NCBI GenBank assembly: GCA_021740845.1
Contig: JAIOYZ010000027.1
Span: forward strand, 1-56,677
Direction of reading: 5' to 3'
Source: Bacteroidia bacterium
GTDB taxonomy: Bacteria > Bacteroidota > Bacteroidia > UKL13-3
Length of the DNA: 56,677 nucleotides
In this document: positions 45,794 through 54,085 of the stretch, in pieces
How the letters are laid out: each line of letters opens with the position of its first letter
Numbering within the stretch: position 1 is the first letter of the stretch
Made by a program: the position numbers and the translations under genes
Notes under the pieces: generated by a model
Databases searched by the model: none
Told to the model about the DNA's origin: nothing
What the model saw: only the letters and a program-made list of their open reading frames with translations

Positions 45794-47254
45794 ATGGCAA
45801 AACAAGAAATAAATGTGGTTTGGTTCAAGCGCGACCTACGCTTAAAAGATCATGAACCCCTATTTTTTGCTCAAGAATCTAAGTTACCAACCTTATTAAT
45901 TTATCTGTTTGAACCAAGTGTAATTGCCTACCACGATAGCGATACAAGACATTGGCGCTTTGTTTATGAATCGTTGATGGAGCTGAACGAAAAACTTAAA
46001 TCTTATAACACAAAAATTTTCATTTTCAATAACGAGGCGGAACCTGTTTTTAATAAGTTATTGGAGCAATTCTCTATAAAAACCATTTTCTCCTCAGAAG
46101 AAATTGGCAATAATCTCACCTACCAAAGAGATAAGAAACTAAAAAAACTATTTATGCTGAACCAAATTTCCTGGATGGAATTCCAAACAAATGGAATCAT
46201 CCGAGGATTAAAATCGCGCAAGGAATGGAAAATTCTTTGGGAAGCAAAAATGATTTCTCCTGCCAAATATATTTCTCTTCAAAACTGGAATTCCTTCAAC
46301 TTGGAGGATTCTTTTTACAATCAAATAAAAGGCAATGAACTTGCCAAAGATTTTACCACACCTAATAAAAACTTCCAACCAGGAGGTGAGAATTATGCCT
46401 GGAGGTATTTAGAAAACTTTATACAAGAAAGACATATAAACTATAGCAAACACATTAGCAAACCGCTTCAAAGCAGAAAAAGCTGTAGCCGTTTATCGCC
46501 CTATTTAACTTATGGAAATATTAGTATGCGCTTAGTTTACCAATACACCAAACATCACTATTCTGCCTCCCCAAATAAAAGGGCTCTCTCAAACTTCATC
46601 TCCCGATTACATTGGCATTGCCATTTTATTCAGAAATTTGAGAGTGAATTTCGCTACGAATTTGAAAATATAAATCGTGCCTACAACCAAATTACCAAAC
46701 CTAAAAACCAAGATTATATTAATGCTTGGCAAAATGGACAAACCGGAATTCCAATTATAGATGCTTGCATGCGTTGTTTAGTCGTTACCGGTTATATCAA
46801 TTTTAGAATGCGTGCTATGGTGGTTTCATTCTTTGTTTTTAACCTATGGCAAGATTGGCGCGAACTGCACTTCTTGGCTCGTCAGTTTTTAGATTACGAA
46901 CCTGGCATACATTATCCTCAACTGCAAATGCAAAGCGGCACCACTGGCATTAATACCATTAGAATTTACAACCCAATTAAAAATTCTGAAGACCATGATC
47001 CAGAGGGATTGTTTATTAAACAATGGGTGCCCGAATTGAAATTAATCCCAGCAAATTTAATTCACCAACCAAATAAACTAAGCCCAATTGAACAACAGAT
47101 GTACAAATGTGAAATTGGAAAACAATATCCCGCACCCATTGTTGATTTGGAAGAAACAAGAAAAATTGCCAGCAAATTGGTTTGGAGTTTCAAAAAAACA
47201 AAAGAGGTAAAAATTGAAGGTCAGCGTATTTTAGAAAAACATGTAAAAACATGA
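45794..47254 (+). CDS. FAD-binding DNA photolyase/cryptochrome
   Basis: 486 residues. N-terminal photolyase alpha/beta domain starting [18 protein letters not shown] (antenna-binding), residues ~1-130. C-terminal helical FAD domain (~200-450) with [18 protein letters not shown], the [12 protein letters not shown] helix, [24 protein letters not shown] and NIRIYNP-like ([11 protein letters not shown]) segments. It probably repairs pyrimidine dimers with light or acts as a blue-light sensor. It is the first gene of an operon: the DUF2256 gene begins within its stop codon (ATGA). Family assignment is firm; repair versus signalling is not resolved. Confidence 0.93.
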   Translation: MAKQEINVVWFKRDLRLKDHEPLFFAQESKLPTLLIYLFEPSVIAYHDSDTRHWRFVYESLMELNEKLKSYNTKIFIFNNEAEPVFNKLLEQFSIKTIFSSEEIGNNLTYQRDKKLKKLFMLNQISWMEFQTNGIIRGLKSRKEWKILWEAKMISPAKYISLQNWNSFNLEDSFYNQIKGNELAKDFTTPNKNFQPGGENYAWRYLENFIQERHINYSKHISKPLQSRKSCSRLSPYLTYGNISMRLVYQYTKHHYSASPNKRALSNFISRLHWHCHFIQKFESEFRYEFENINRAYNQITKPKNQDYINAWQNGQTGIPIIDACMRCLVVTGYINFRMRAMVVSFFVFNLWQDWRELHFLARQFLDYEPGIHYPQLQMQSGTTGINTIRIYNPIKNSEDHDPEGLFIKQWVPELKLIPANLIHQPNKLSPIEQQMYKCEIGKQYPAPIVDLEETRKIASKLVWSFKKTKEVKIEGQRILEKHVKT

Positions 47255-47394
47255 AAGGTGTAAAAAAAGAAAACCTGCCCAGCAAACTCTGTAAAACCTG
47301 CCAACGACCATTTACTTGGAGAAAGAAATGGGAGAAATGCTGGAACGAAATAGCCTATTGCAGCGAAAAATGTAGAAATAATAAAACGGCCTAA
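47251..47394 (+). CDS. DUF2256 zinc-ribbon-like small protein
   Basis: 47 residues: begins [20 protein letters not shown] and continues [20 protein letters not shown] before ending CRNNKTA. It matches the DUF2256 pattern LPxKxCxxCxRPFxWRKKWxxxWxxxxYCSxxCR. C14, C17, C37 and C41 form a probable zinc site. It overlaps the preceding photolyase stop by four bases and ends five bases before the next photolyase, so it is translationally coupled. DUF2256 is known to be encoded with or fused to cryptochrome/photolyase proteins; its role is unknown. Confidence 0.9.
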   Translation: MKGVKKENLPSKLCKTCQRPFTWRKKWEKCWNEIAYCSEKCRNNKTA

Positions 47395-47399
47395 CGCCA

Positions 47400-48941
47400 A
47401 TGGAACAAAAGACTCTCCGACTAATTTTGGGCGATCAACTTAATCATAACCACTCTTGGTTCAAAACGAAAAACAACCTATTTACTTATGTTTTGATGGA
47501 GCTAAGGGAGGAAACAGATTATGCCCTACACCACATACAAAAGGTAATTGGATTTTTTGGCGCCATGCAAAACTTTGCCAAAGAATTGAAAGATTTAGGT
47601 CATCAAGTAATTTATATAAACTTAAACAACACCTCAAATTTACATAGCTTTAGTAAAAATTGTGAAGCTTTAATTCTTCAACATCAGTTTACAAAGTTTG
47701 AATACCAATTGCCCGACGAATTCCGAGTTGATGAACAACTGAAACGCTTTACCAGCGAATTAAAAATAGATATTGGAATTGCAGATACCGAACACTTTTA
47801 CACTTCTCGAGACGAGCTAAAAAACCTTTTTGCAGGAAAACAAAAGTTTCTAATGGAAACCTTTTACCGTTACATGCGGAAAAAGCACCAAATACTGCTG
47901 GTTGATGGAGATAAACCCATGCATGGCAAATGGAATTTTGATGAGGATAACCGCCAGAAATTACCAAAGGAACACAAACCTACCTCGCCTCTTCTTTTTT
48001 CAAACAACTTGCAATCTATAGAAGAAGAAATTAGAAAAACCTCAATAAAAACCAGTGGCCAAGTAGATAGCAGAAATTTTATTTGGCCTATTTCGCGAAC
48101 ACAATCTCTTGTCTTACTCGATTTCTTTGCAGAAAACTGCCTTCCACTTTTCGGGACTTTTCAAGATGCAATGGCGCCGCAAGAGTGGTCTATTTACCAT
48201 TCGCGTTTGTCGTTTTCTTTGAATATAAAATTACTTTCTCCAAAAGAGGTAATAGAAAAAGCCATTGAAACCTATACTAAAAATCCAGACAAAATTGAGT
48301 TTCACCAACTAGAAGGTTTTGTAAGGCAAATAATTGGTTGGCGAGAATACATGCATGGTATGTATTGGCTAAAAATGCCAGAATACGCTAACCTAAATTA
48401 TTTAGAGCATACAGCCAAATTGCCTACTTGGTTTTGGACAGGCAAAACAAAAATGAATTGCCTTAAAAACTCTATTGAGCAATCGCTTAAATATGCTTAT
48501 GCACACCACATACAACGCCTAATGATTACAGGGAATTTCGCCCTTTTAGCGGGTGTAAATCCAAATGAAGTAGACGATTGGTATTTGGGTATTTATATTG
48601 ATGCAATTCAATGGGTAGAAATAACCAATACACGCGGTATGAGTCAGTTTGCAGATGGAGGAATAATTGCCACTAAACCCTATGTAAGCTCTGCAACCTA
48701 CATTCACAAAATGAGTTCTTATTGTCAGGGTTGCTATTATAACAAATCCATAAAAACAGGAGATAAAGCGTGCCCTTTTAACAGTTTGTATTGGAATTTT
48801 TACGACAAACATGAAGACAAACTTTCTAAAAACCCGCGCATTGGAATGATGTATAATGTTTGGCGAAAAATGAATGCAAAAGATAAATCTGAACTATTAG
48901 AACAAGCTGCCTTTTACTTAGAACATATCAACGAATTATAA
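47400..48941 (+). CDS. Fe-S cluster photolyase/cryptochrome (PhrB/FeS-BCP type)
   Basis: 513 residues, starting LRLILGDQLNHNHSWF, typical of the DPRP domain of iron-sulfur bacterial cryptochromes and (6-4) photolyases. Four cysteines C354 (KMNCLK), C442, C445 (YCQGCYYN) and C458 (KACPF) match the spacing of the [4Fe-4S] ligands in the characterised Agrobacterium PhrB. FAD-domain motifs include GFVRQIIGWREYMHGMYW and NPNEVDDWYLGIYIDA. Expected to repair (6-4) photoproducts. Next gene starts at the base after its stop codon. Confidence 0.94.
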   Translation: MEQKTLRLILGDQLNHNHSWFKTKNNLFTYVLMELREETDYALHHIQKVIGFFGAMQNFAKELKDLGHQVIYINLNNTSNLHSFSKNCEALILQHQFTKFEYQLPDEFRVDEQLKRFTSELKIDIGIADTEHFYTSRDELKNLFAGKQKFLMETFYRYMRKKHQILLVDGDKPMHGKWNFDEDNRQKLPKEHKPTSPLLFSNNLQSIEEEIRKTSIKTSGQVDSRNFIWPISRTQSLVLLDFFAENCLPLFGTFQDAMAPQEWSIYHSRLSFSLNIKLLSPKEVIEKAIETYTKNPDKIEFHQLEGFVRQIIGWREYMHGMYWLKMPEYANLNYLEHTAKLPTWFWTGKTKMNCLKNSIEQSLKYAYAHHIQRLMITGNFALLAGVNPNEVDDWYLGIYIDAIQWVEITNTRGMSQFADGGIIATKPYVSSATYIHKMSSYCQGCYYNKSIKTGDKACPFNSLYWNFYDKHEDKLSKNPRIGMMYNVWRKMNAKDKSELLEQAAFYLEHINEL

Positions 48942-50231
48942 ATGAAACGTGCAATTGTTTGGTTTACCACAGATTTACGCTTGTACAACAATGAAACATT
49001 GGTGCAAGCCATAGCGCAAAATGATGAAATCTTTCCAGTTTATTGTTTAGATCCTTCTCATTTTAAAACGAACAAATTTGGGTTTAAAAATACAGGAAAT
49101 TTTAGAGCTAAATTCTTGCTTGAATCGCTAAAAGATTTAGATGAAAACTTAAGAGAAATTGGTTCAGGACTAACTTTGTTATTTGGCCACCCAGAGATTG
49201 AGATAAACAAATTTGCAGAAAAATGGAAAGCACAAAAAGTCTATACAAAAAAGCAAGTTGCTTACTATGAATTACAAACACAAACTAATGTTGAGAAGGA
49301 GTTAAAGAAAATAAATTGCTCTTTGGAAATCTTTTCAACCAGCACTTTATTCCATGAATTGGATTTGCCCCTTTCTATAAAGCAAGTCCCAGAAATATTC
49401 ACAGATTTTAGAAAGCAAATAGAAAAAGATATCAAAATTAGAAAGCCTTTTGCAAAACCAGCTTCTATTAATTCTCCTCTGTTTGAACCAATTAATTGGT
49501 GGAGTTTAAAGGATTTTGAAATAGAGCAAACTCCCACAGATAAAAGTGCTGCGATTGTTTTTAAGGGTGGCGAAACAGAAGGACGAAAAAGAGTAAATGA
49601 ATATTTATTTCAAACAAAATCAATTAGCAATTATAAGGAAACCAGAAACCAAATGATTGGTGAAAACTATTCCTCAAAATTTTCGGCATGGCTCAGTTTG
49701 GGTTGCATTTCTTCTGTAGAAATCTATTGGGAAATAAAAAATTATGAATCCATTTTTGGTGCTAACCAATCCACCTATTGGCTCATTTTTGAATTATATT
49801 GGAGAGATTATTTTTGCTTTTTAATGCAGAAACATGGTCACTTGTTCTTCCTTCCAAATGGAATAAAAGCCAATACTCCAATAGAAATTATTCACAACGT
49901 GGCTTTACTCAACAATTGGATAAATGGAAAAACAGGCAACGATTTTATTGATGCAAACATGAAAGAACTTAAGCTCACCGGATTCTTAAGCAACAGAGGC
50001 CGACAAAATGTGGCAAGCTTTTTTTGCCATAACCTAAAATTAGATTGGAGATATGGAGCAGCCTATTTCGAAGAACAATTAATAGATTATGATGTTACTA
50101 GTAATTGGTGCAATTGGGCTTATATAGCAGGCGTTGGCAACGACCCGCGTGGCATAAGACAATTTAACCCAGATTTACAGGCAAACCAGTACGATAAAAA
50201 TAAAACTTATAGGAATTTATGGCTCAACTAA
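48942..50231 (+). CDS. DASH-family cryptochrome
   Basis: 429 residues. N-terminal photolyase domain (IVWFTTDLRLYNNETLVQAI), linker GGETEGRKRVNEYLF typical of CRY-DASH, and FAD domain with SKFSAWLSLGCISSVEIYWE, ELYWRDYFCFLM, GFLSNRGRQNVASFF, LKLDWRYGAAYFEEQLIDYD and SNWCNWAYIAGVGNDPRG. CRY-DASH proteins repair dimers in single-stranded DNA and may also signal. It begins immediately after the Fe-S photolyase and overlaps the TIGR03643 gene by 13 bases. Confidence 0.95.
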   Translation: MKRAIVWFTTDLRLYNNETLVQAIAQNDEIFPVYCLDPSHFKTNKFGFKNTGNFRAKFLLESLKDLDENLREIGSGLTLLFGHPEIEINKFAEKWKAQKVYTKKQVAYYELQTQTNVEKELKKINCSLEIFSTSTLFHELDLPLSIKQVPEIFTDFRKQIEKDIKIRKPFAKPASINSPLFEPINWWSLKDFEIEQTPTDKSAAIVFKGGETEGRKRVNEYLFQTKSISNYKETRNQMIGENYSSKFSAWLSLGCISSVEIYWEIKNYESIFGANQSTYWLIFELYWRDYFCFLMQKHGHLFFLPNGIKANTPIEIIHNVALLNNWINGKTGNDFIDANMKELKLTGFLSNRGRQNVASFFCHNLKLDWRYGAAYFEEQLIDYDVTSNWCNWAYIAGVGNDPRGIRQFNPDLQANQYDKNKTYRNLWLN

Positions 50232-50593
50232 ATATGGAAACAGAATTAGATATTCCCAAAAATAAAATCAAGCTAAAAGCAAATTCTACGAAGCCAATAA
50301 TTGCAGCTATACCAAGCAAAAACGGACCTTTTACCGATGAGCAATTAGATAGAATTATTCAAATGGCTTGGGAAGATCGCACTCCTTTTGAGGCTATTGA
50401 ATTTCAGTTTGGCCTAAAGGAAAAAGATGTGATTGAATTTATGCGAAAAAATTCTTTGCCTTCTAGTTTTAGAATGTGGCGCAAAAGAATGAGCTCTCGC
50501 AAAACAAAACATAGCGCTCTCAGACAAGATACCATCAACAGATTTAAATGCAATAGACAAAGAGGAACTGGAAACAAAATCTCTAAACGCTAA
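50219..50593 (+). CDS. TIGR03643 family protein
   Basis: 124 residues. The centre reads LDRIIQMAWEDRTPFEAIEF and GLKEKDVIEFMRKNSLPSSF, followed by RMWRKRMSSRKTKH, the signature of TIGR03643, a small family typically encoded beside or fused to photolyase-related genes. It looks like a helix-turn-helix (sigma-like or DNA-binding) module with a basic C-terminus; no function is established. An alternative start Met6 at 50234 would remove the overlap with CRY-DASH; I keep the first ATG. Last gene of the photolyase operon. Confidence 0.88.
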   Translation: MAQLNMETELDIPKNKIKLKANSTKPIIAAIPSKNGPFTDEQLDRIIQMAWEDRTPFEAIEFQFGLKEKDVIEFMRKNSLPSSFRMWRKRMSSRKTKHSALRQDTINRFKCNRQRGTGNKISKR

Positions 50594-50680
50594 AACAATA
50601 CAATAAGTTTAGCACAAGTCATCCTCGGCTTTTAGTAAACTATTTTTCTCGATTCTGCGTTTGGTTCAAAACGAATAGTT

Positions 50681-51340
50681 ATGCGCCAACCCATAAAGCT
50701 TTTTAGCTCCATTTTACTAGTAGCAACTACCCTTCTATTTTGCTGCAACTCTAAGCCAGATAAGCAACACAGCGTTTCAGTAGTAGAGGCAAGTAGCATA
50801 AATCCAAGCGTTAATATTTCACAAACTCGCATAAAAGCAAAGCAGGCTTTAAGCTATTGCAAATCCAAAAATTTCAATACTCAATTTTGCATTTTAATTG
50901 ATATGAGTTTACACTCAGGACTCAAACGTTTTCTGGTTTGGGATTTCAAAAAAGATACTTTCACTCATTCTTTTAGTGTGAGTCATGGCTGTGGTGGATT
51001 ATTTTGGAGTTACGCTCTCACCAAAACTAAACCCAAATTTAGTAATGAAGATGGTAGTCATTGTTCATCTCTAGGCAAATATAAAATTGGCCAAAGAGCC
51101 ACCAGCGACTGGGGAATAAAAATAAAATATGTTTTACACGGCTTAGAATCTACCAATAGCAATGCCCTTAAACGCTTTGTGGTTCTTCACTCTTGGGAGA
51201 AAATTCCAGACGATGAAATTTATCCAGATGGAACGCCAGAAGGTTGGGGTTGCCCTAGTATTTCTAATAACAGTTTAAAAATTCTTGATCCAATTCTTAA
51301 AGCCAGCAACAAACCTGTTTTACTCTGGATTTATAATTAG
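50681..51340 (+). CDS. L,D-transpeptidase catalytic domain lipoprotein
   Basis: 219 residues. Lipobox LLFC-C near residue 21. Residues ~65-219 match the murein L,D-transpeptidase catalytic family found in Bacteroidota (LIDMSLHSGLKRFLVWDF at the start of the fold). Catalytic H170 in RFVVLHSW and C191 in EGWGCPSIS are present. It should cross-link or modify peptidoglycan stems in the periplasm. It begins 87 bases after the photolyase operon; a GGTTCAAAACGAA variant of the dispersed motif lies just upstream. Confidence 0.87.
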   Translation: MRQPIKLFSSILLVATTLLFCCNSKPDKQHSVSVVEASSINPSVNISQTRIKAKQALSYCKSKNFNTQFCILIDMSLHSGLKRFLVWDFKKDTFTHSFSVSHGCGGLFWSYALTKTKPKFSNEDGSHCSSLGKYKIGQRATSDWGIKIKYVLHGLESTNSNALKRFVVLHSWEKIPDDEIYPDGTPEGWGCPSISNNSLKILDPILKASNKPVLLWIYN

Positions 51341-51402
51341 TTAAATTCGGTTTGAACCAAATTTTTAACAAAACAAATAAGAGTTCTTTGCCTTTTCTCA
51401 AA

Positions 51403-51410
51403 TACATTTG
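51403..51410 (+). promoter_or_regulatory. -7 box TACATTTG for the methyltransferase gene
   Basis: Exact TAnnTTTG, 24 bases before the ATG at 51435, giving an A-rich leader. It overlaps the alternative upstream start at 51408, which therefore is less likely. Confidence 0.5.
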
Positions 51411-51434
51411 CGTTCAACAAAAAACCAAAAAATC

Positions 51435-52058
51435 ATGGTAGATAACTGGACTAATAGATGGGACGAACGATACAGTAAAGAAGAATTTGCTTATGGCATT
51501 CACCCCAATATTTATTTAGAAGAACAATTAAAAAAACTACAACCTACTTCCATTTTATTTGCAGCAGAAGGCGAAGGTAGAAATGCCGTTTATGCAGCAA
51601 AATTAGGCTGGGAGGTTACCGCTTTCGACATTAGTAAAGAAGGAAAAAACAAGGCTCTACAATTGGCTAAAAACAATTTGGTGGAGATAAATTACTTACT
51701 TGGAGAGCTTGATACCTTAAATTTTAAAGAAGAACAATTTGATGCATTGGCATTGATTTTTGCTCATTTCCCAGCCGCTATAAAATCTAATTTACACCAA
51801 TCCTTAAACACTTTATTAAAAAAAGGCGCATATGTAATCTTTGAAGCTTTTAGCAAAAATCACTTGCAATACAATTCCGTTAACGATAAAGTAGGCGGAC
51901 CAAAAGACATCGATTCTTTATTCTCTTTGGAAGAAGTGAAAGCAGATTTCCACAACTTCGATTTCATTGAATTAGAAGAAAAAATTATTGAATTAAACGA
52001 AGGCCTATTTCATAATGGCACCGCTTCGGTTATCCGTTTTGTAGCACGTAAAAAATAA
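51435..52058 (+). CDS. Class I SAM-dependent methyltransferase
   Basis: 207 residues from the ATG at 51435, chosen because the promoter box at 51403-51410 overlaps the earlier ATG and the protein then begins [23 protein letters not shown]-binding motif I is [17 protein letters not shown], with acidic motif [23 protein letters not shown] is the motif IV region. TehB-like small methyltransferases look similar; the substrate is unknown. Followed by an inverted pair of GGTTYRAACC motifs. Confidence 0.87.
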   Translation: MVDNWTNRWDERYSKEEFAYGIHPNIYLEEQLKKLQPTSILFAAEGEGRNAVYAAKLGWEVTAFDISKEGKNKALQLAKNNLVEINYLLGELDTLNFKEEQFDALALIFAHFPAAIKSNLHQSLNTLLKKGAYVIFEAFSKNHLQYNSVNDKVGGPKDIDSLFSLEEVKADFHNFDFIELEEKIIELNEGLFHNGTASVIRFVARKK

Positions 52059-52070
52059 GTATAAAAGCAA

Positions 52071-52108
52071 TTCGGTTTGAACCAAAATTTAATTCGGTTC
52101 AAACCGAA
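52071..52108. repeat. Inverted pair of GGTTYRAACC motifs
   Basis: TTCGGTTTGAACC (52071-52083) and GGTTCAAACCGAA (52096-52108) form a perfect 13-base stem with a 12-base loop 12 bases after the methyltransferase stop. No T-run follows, so it is not a standard terminator. Confidence 0.85.
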
Positions 52109-52186
52109 ACTTAACAAAAAGAATGAAAGCAAAAGATGAATTGAAAACTATTTTGCTTAATAATACTTAATAGGTAAACACAAAAA

Positions 52187-53263
52187 ATGAAAAACATTGA
52201 TAAAACGAAACCCGTTCTAGTTACTGGTGCTACAGGCTATGTAGCGGGATGGATTATAAAAAAATTAATGGACGATGGCTTAACCGTTCATGCGACAGTG
52301 CGCAATCCCAACGACGAACAAAAACTAGAACATTTGGTTAAAATGGCCAATCAATCTAATGGTGGTATTAAATTCTTTAAAGCCGACTTACTAAACAATG
52401 GAAGTTTTGCAGAAGCCATGCAAGGTTGCGAATTGGTTTTCCATACCGCATCTCCTTTTATGACAGAGGTAAAAGATGCGCAGAAAGAATTGATTGAACC
52501 GGCTGTTTTAGGAACTGAAAATGTATTGAACGCTGCCATGCAATGTGAGTCGGTAAAACGCGTGGTGCTTACCAGCAGTTGCGCCGCCATTTACACAGAT
52601 TGCATTGATACCGAAAACGCTACCAACGGAGAAATTACAGAGGAAAACTGGAATACAAATGCTTCCTTAACTTACCAACCTTACTCCTATTCTAAAACCT
52701 TAGCAGAGAAAAAAGCCTGGGAAATTGCTGCCTCGCAAAGCAAATGGGATTTAGTTGTTATAAACCCAAGTATGGTATTTGGCCCCGCAACAAATCCTAA
52801 AACAGCCACCTCAGAAAGCCTTTCCTTACTAAAACAAATGGGCGACGGAAGTTTTAGTCCGGGAGTGCCCAATATTGGCGTTGGCATTATAGATGTTAGA
52901 GATTTAGCAACAGCCCACATCAATGCAGGTTTTATTCCAAGCGCTTCGGGAAGAAATATTATATCAGGACATAACTCCAGTTTTCTTGAAGCAGCACAAA
53001 TCTTAAACAATGAATTTGGTAAGCAATATAAAATCCCAAAAAAGGCATTGCCAAAATGGTTATTAATGCTAATTGGACCAATGGTAAACAAAGTTATTAC
53101 CCGCAAATTTGTCCAGAACAATGTTAACAAAACTTGGAAGGCAAATAACACTAAAAGCATACGCGAATTAAACATGCAATACCGCCCACTAAAAGAAACT
53201 ATGGTAGATTCTTTTGAGTCGTTAATTGCCAATAAATTGATTGAAAAAGGCAAACGTAAATAA
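52187..53263 (+). CDS. Dihydroflavonol-reductase-like NAD(P)-dependent reductase
   Basis: 358-residue extended short-chain dehydrogenase. Rossmann motif VTGATGYVAG (residues 12-21), TSS at 129-131 supplying the Ser, and the catalytic Y166-S-Y-S-K170 in YQPYSYSKTLAEKKAW. It resembles aldehyde or dihydroflavonol 4-reductases that reduce carbonyl groups with NADPH; bacterial substrates are usually unknown. No obvious pathway neighbours. The next gene begins 28 bases downstream after start correction. Confidence 0.9.
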   Translation: MKNIDKTKPVLVTGATGYVAGWIIKKLMDDGLTVHATVRNPNDEQKLEHLVKMANQSNGGIKFFKADLLNNGSFAEAMQGCELVFHTASPFMTEVKDAQKELIEPAVLGTENVLNAAMQCESVKRVVLTSSCAAIYTDCIDTENATNGEITEENWNTNASLTYQPYSYSKTLAEKKAWEIAASQSKWDLVVINPSMVFGPATNPKTATSESLSLLKQMGDGSFSPGVPNIGVGIIDVRDLATAHINAGFIPSASGRNIISGHNSSFLEAAQILNNEFGKQYKIPKKALPKWLLMLIGPMVNKVITRKFVQNNVNKTWKANNTKSIRELNMQYRPLKETMVDSFESLIANKLIEKGKRK

Positions 53264-53291
53264 CATAAATTTATCCTTATCAAACAGCAAA

Positions 53292-54044
53292 ATGAAACTC
53301 ATCTTTAGTCTTCTTTTATTTTTCATATCTCCAAGTTCTTCTTTGGTTCAAACCGATTTTTTAAAAGAACAATTGAAGTTTGAAAGAGTAAGAAATGCTA
53401 AAAAAGAAAAAGAACTTGAGATACAAAAAAGCCTAGCAAAACTTGGCCTTACGAGCAGCAATGTAAACCTAATTTTTATTGCCTATAAGGACCAAGATTT
53501 GCTAGAGATTTATGCCAAAAAGAAAAGCGAAAGCAAATATAAAATCCTTACCTCCTATCCTATTTGCGCACGTTCTGGCATATTAGGACCAAAACGAAAA
53601 CAGGGAGATGGGCAGGTTCCTGAAGGCTTTTATTTTATTGACAGGTTCAATCCGGCAAGTTCTTATTATTTATCACTTGGTATAAATTATCCCAACCAAG
53701 CAGATAAATTAAAAAGCATCTCTAACAATTTAGGTGGTGATATTTTTATTCACGGTTACTGCGCTACCATTGGCTGCCTGCCCATGACAAACGAGAAAAT
53801 AAAAGAGATTTATTTGTTGGCTATCTATGCAAAAAATAACGGTCAAAACAAAATTCCAGTTTATATTTTTCCGTTTAAAATGAGTCAAGAAAACATGGCT
53901 ATTTATTTAGAAAAATACAAAAGCAACAAAGCATTAATAAATTTCTGGCTGAACCTAAAAACAGGTTACGACAAATTTCTAAACTCTAAAACCGAACTAA
54001 AAATTTGCGCTGATAAGAAGGGAAATTATTTGTTTTTAAATTAG
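53292..54044 (+). CDS. YafK/ErfK-type L,D-transpeptidase
   Basis: 250 residues from the ATG at 53292, which gives a signal peptide (MKLIFSLLLFFISPSSS); an ATG 51 bases upstream lies inside the reductase gene. YkuD catalytic domain with H154 in DIFIHGYCATIG and nucleophile C162 in GCLPMTNEKI. Family members attach or remove peptidoglycan cross-links; E. coli YafK (DpaA) detaches Braun lipoprotein. A GGTTCAAACCGAT motif falls in the signal-peptide codons (Leu-Val-Gln-Thr-Asp). Confidence 0.88.
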   Translation: MKLIFSLLLFFISPSSSLVQTDFLKEQLKFERVRNAKKEKELEIQKSLAKLGLTSSNVNLIFIAYKDQDLLEIYAKKKSESKYKILTSYPICARSGILGPKRKQGDGQVPEGFYFIDRFNPASSYYLSLGINYPNQADKLKSISNNLGGDIFIHGYCATIGCLPMTNEKIKEIYLLAIYAKNNGQNKIPVYIFPFKMSQENMAIYLEKYKSNKALINFWLNLKTGYDKFLNSKTELKICADKKGNYLFLN

Positions 54045-54066
54045 TTAATTGAAACAATTAAACTAA
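54041..54066. terminator. Weak bidirectional terminator
   Basis: TTAGTTAATTG and CAATTAAACTAA pair with one bulge around a three-base loop, followed by AAAAAA on the plus strand, between convergent genes. Confidence 0.35.
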
Positions 54067-54085
54067 AAAAATAATCGAATTCTCC

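Larger units (their letters stand above)
423..53354. repeat. Dispersed palindrome GGTTYRAACC (16-mer TTTGGTTCAAACCGAA family)
   Basis: Exact GGTTYRAACC cores were read at 423, 2825, 2851, 4120, 4149, 6714, 8956, 10751, 22291, 24659, 32843, 32903, 38845, 41104, 43486, 44092, 51349, 52074, 52096 and 53345 (first base of each). Most extend to TTYGGTTYRAACCRAA. One-mismatch relatives such as GGTTCAGACCGA occur at 12264 and 27592. Copies lie both between genes and inside coding sequence in more than one frame (for example as Val-Gln-Thr-Glu or Phe-Glu-Pro-Asn), so the constraint appears to act on DNA rather than protein. Function is unknown; HIP1 of cyanobacteria and DNA uptake sequences are the nearest known analogies. 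Confidence 0.85.
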
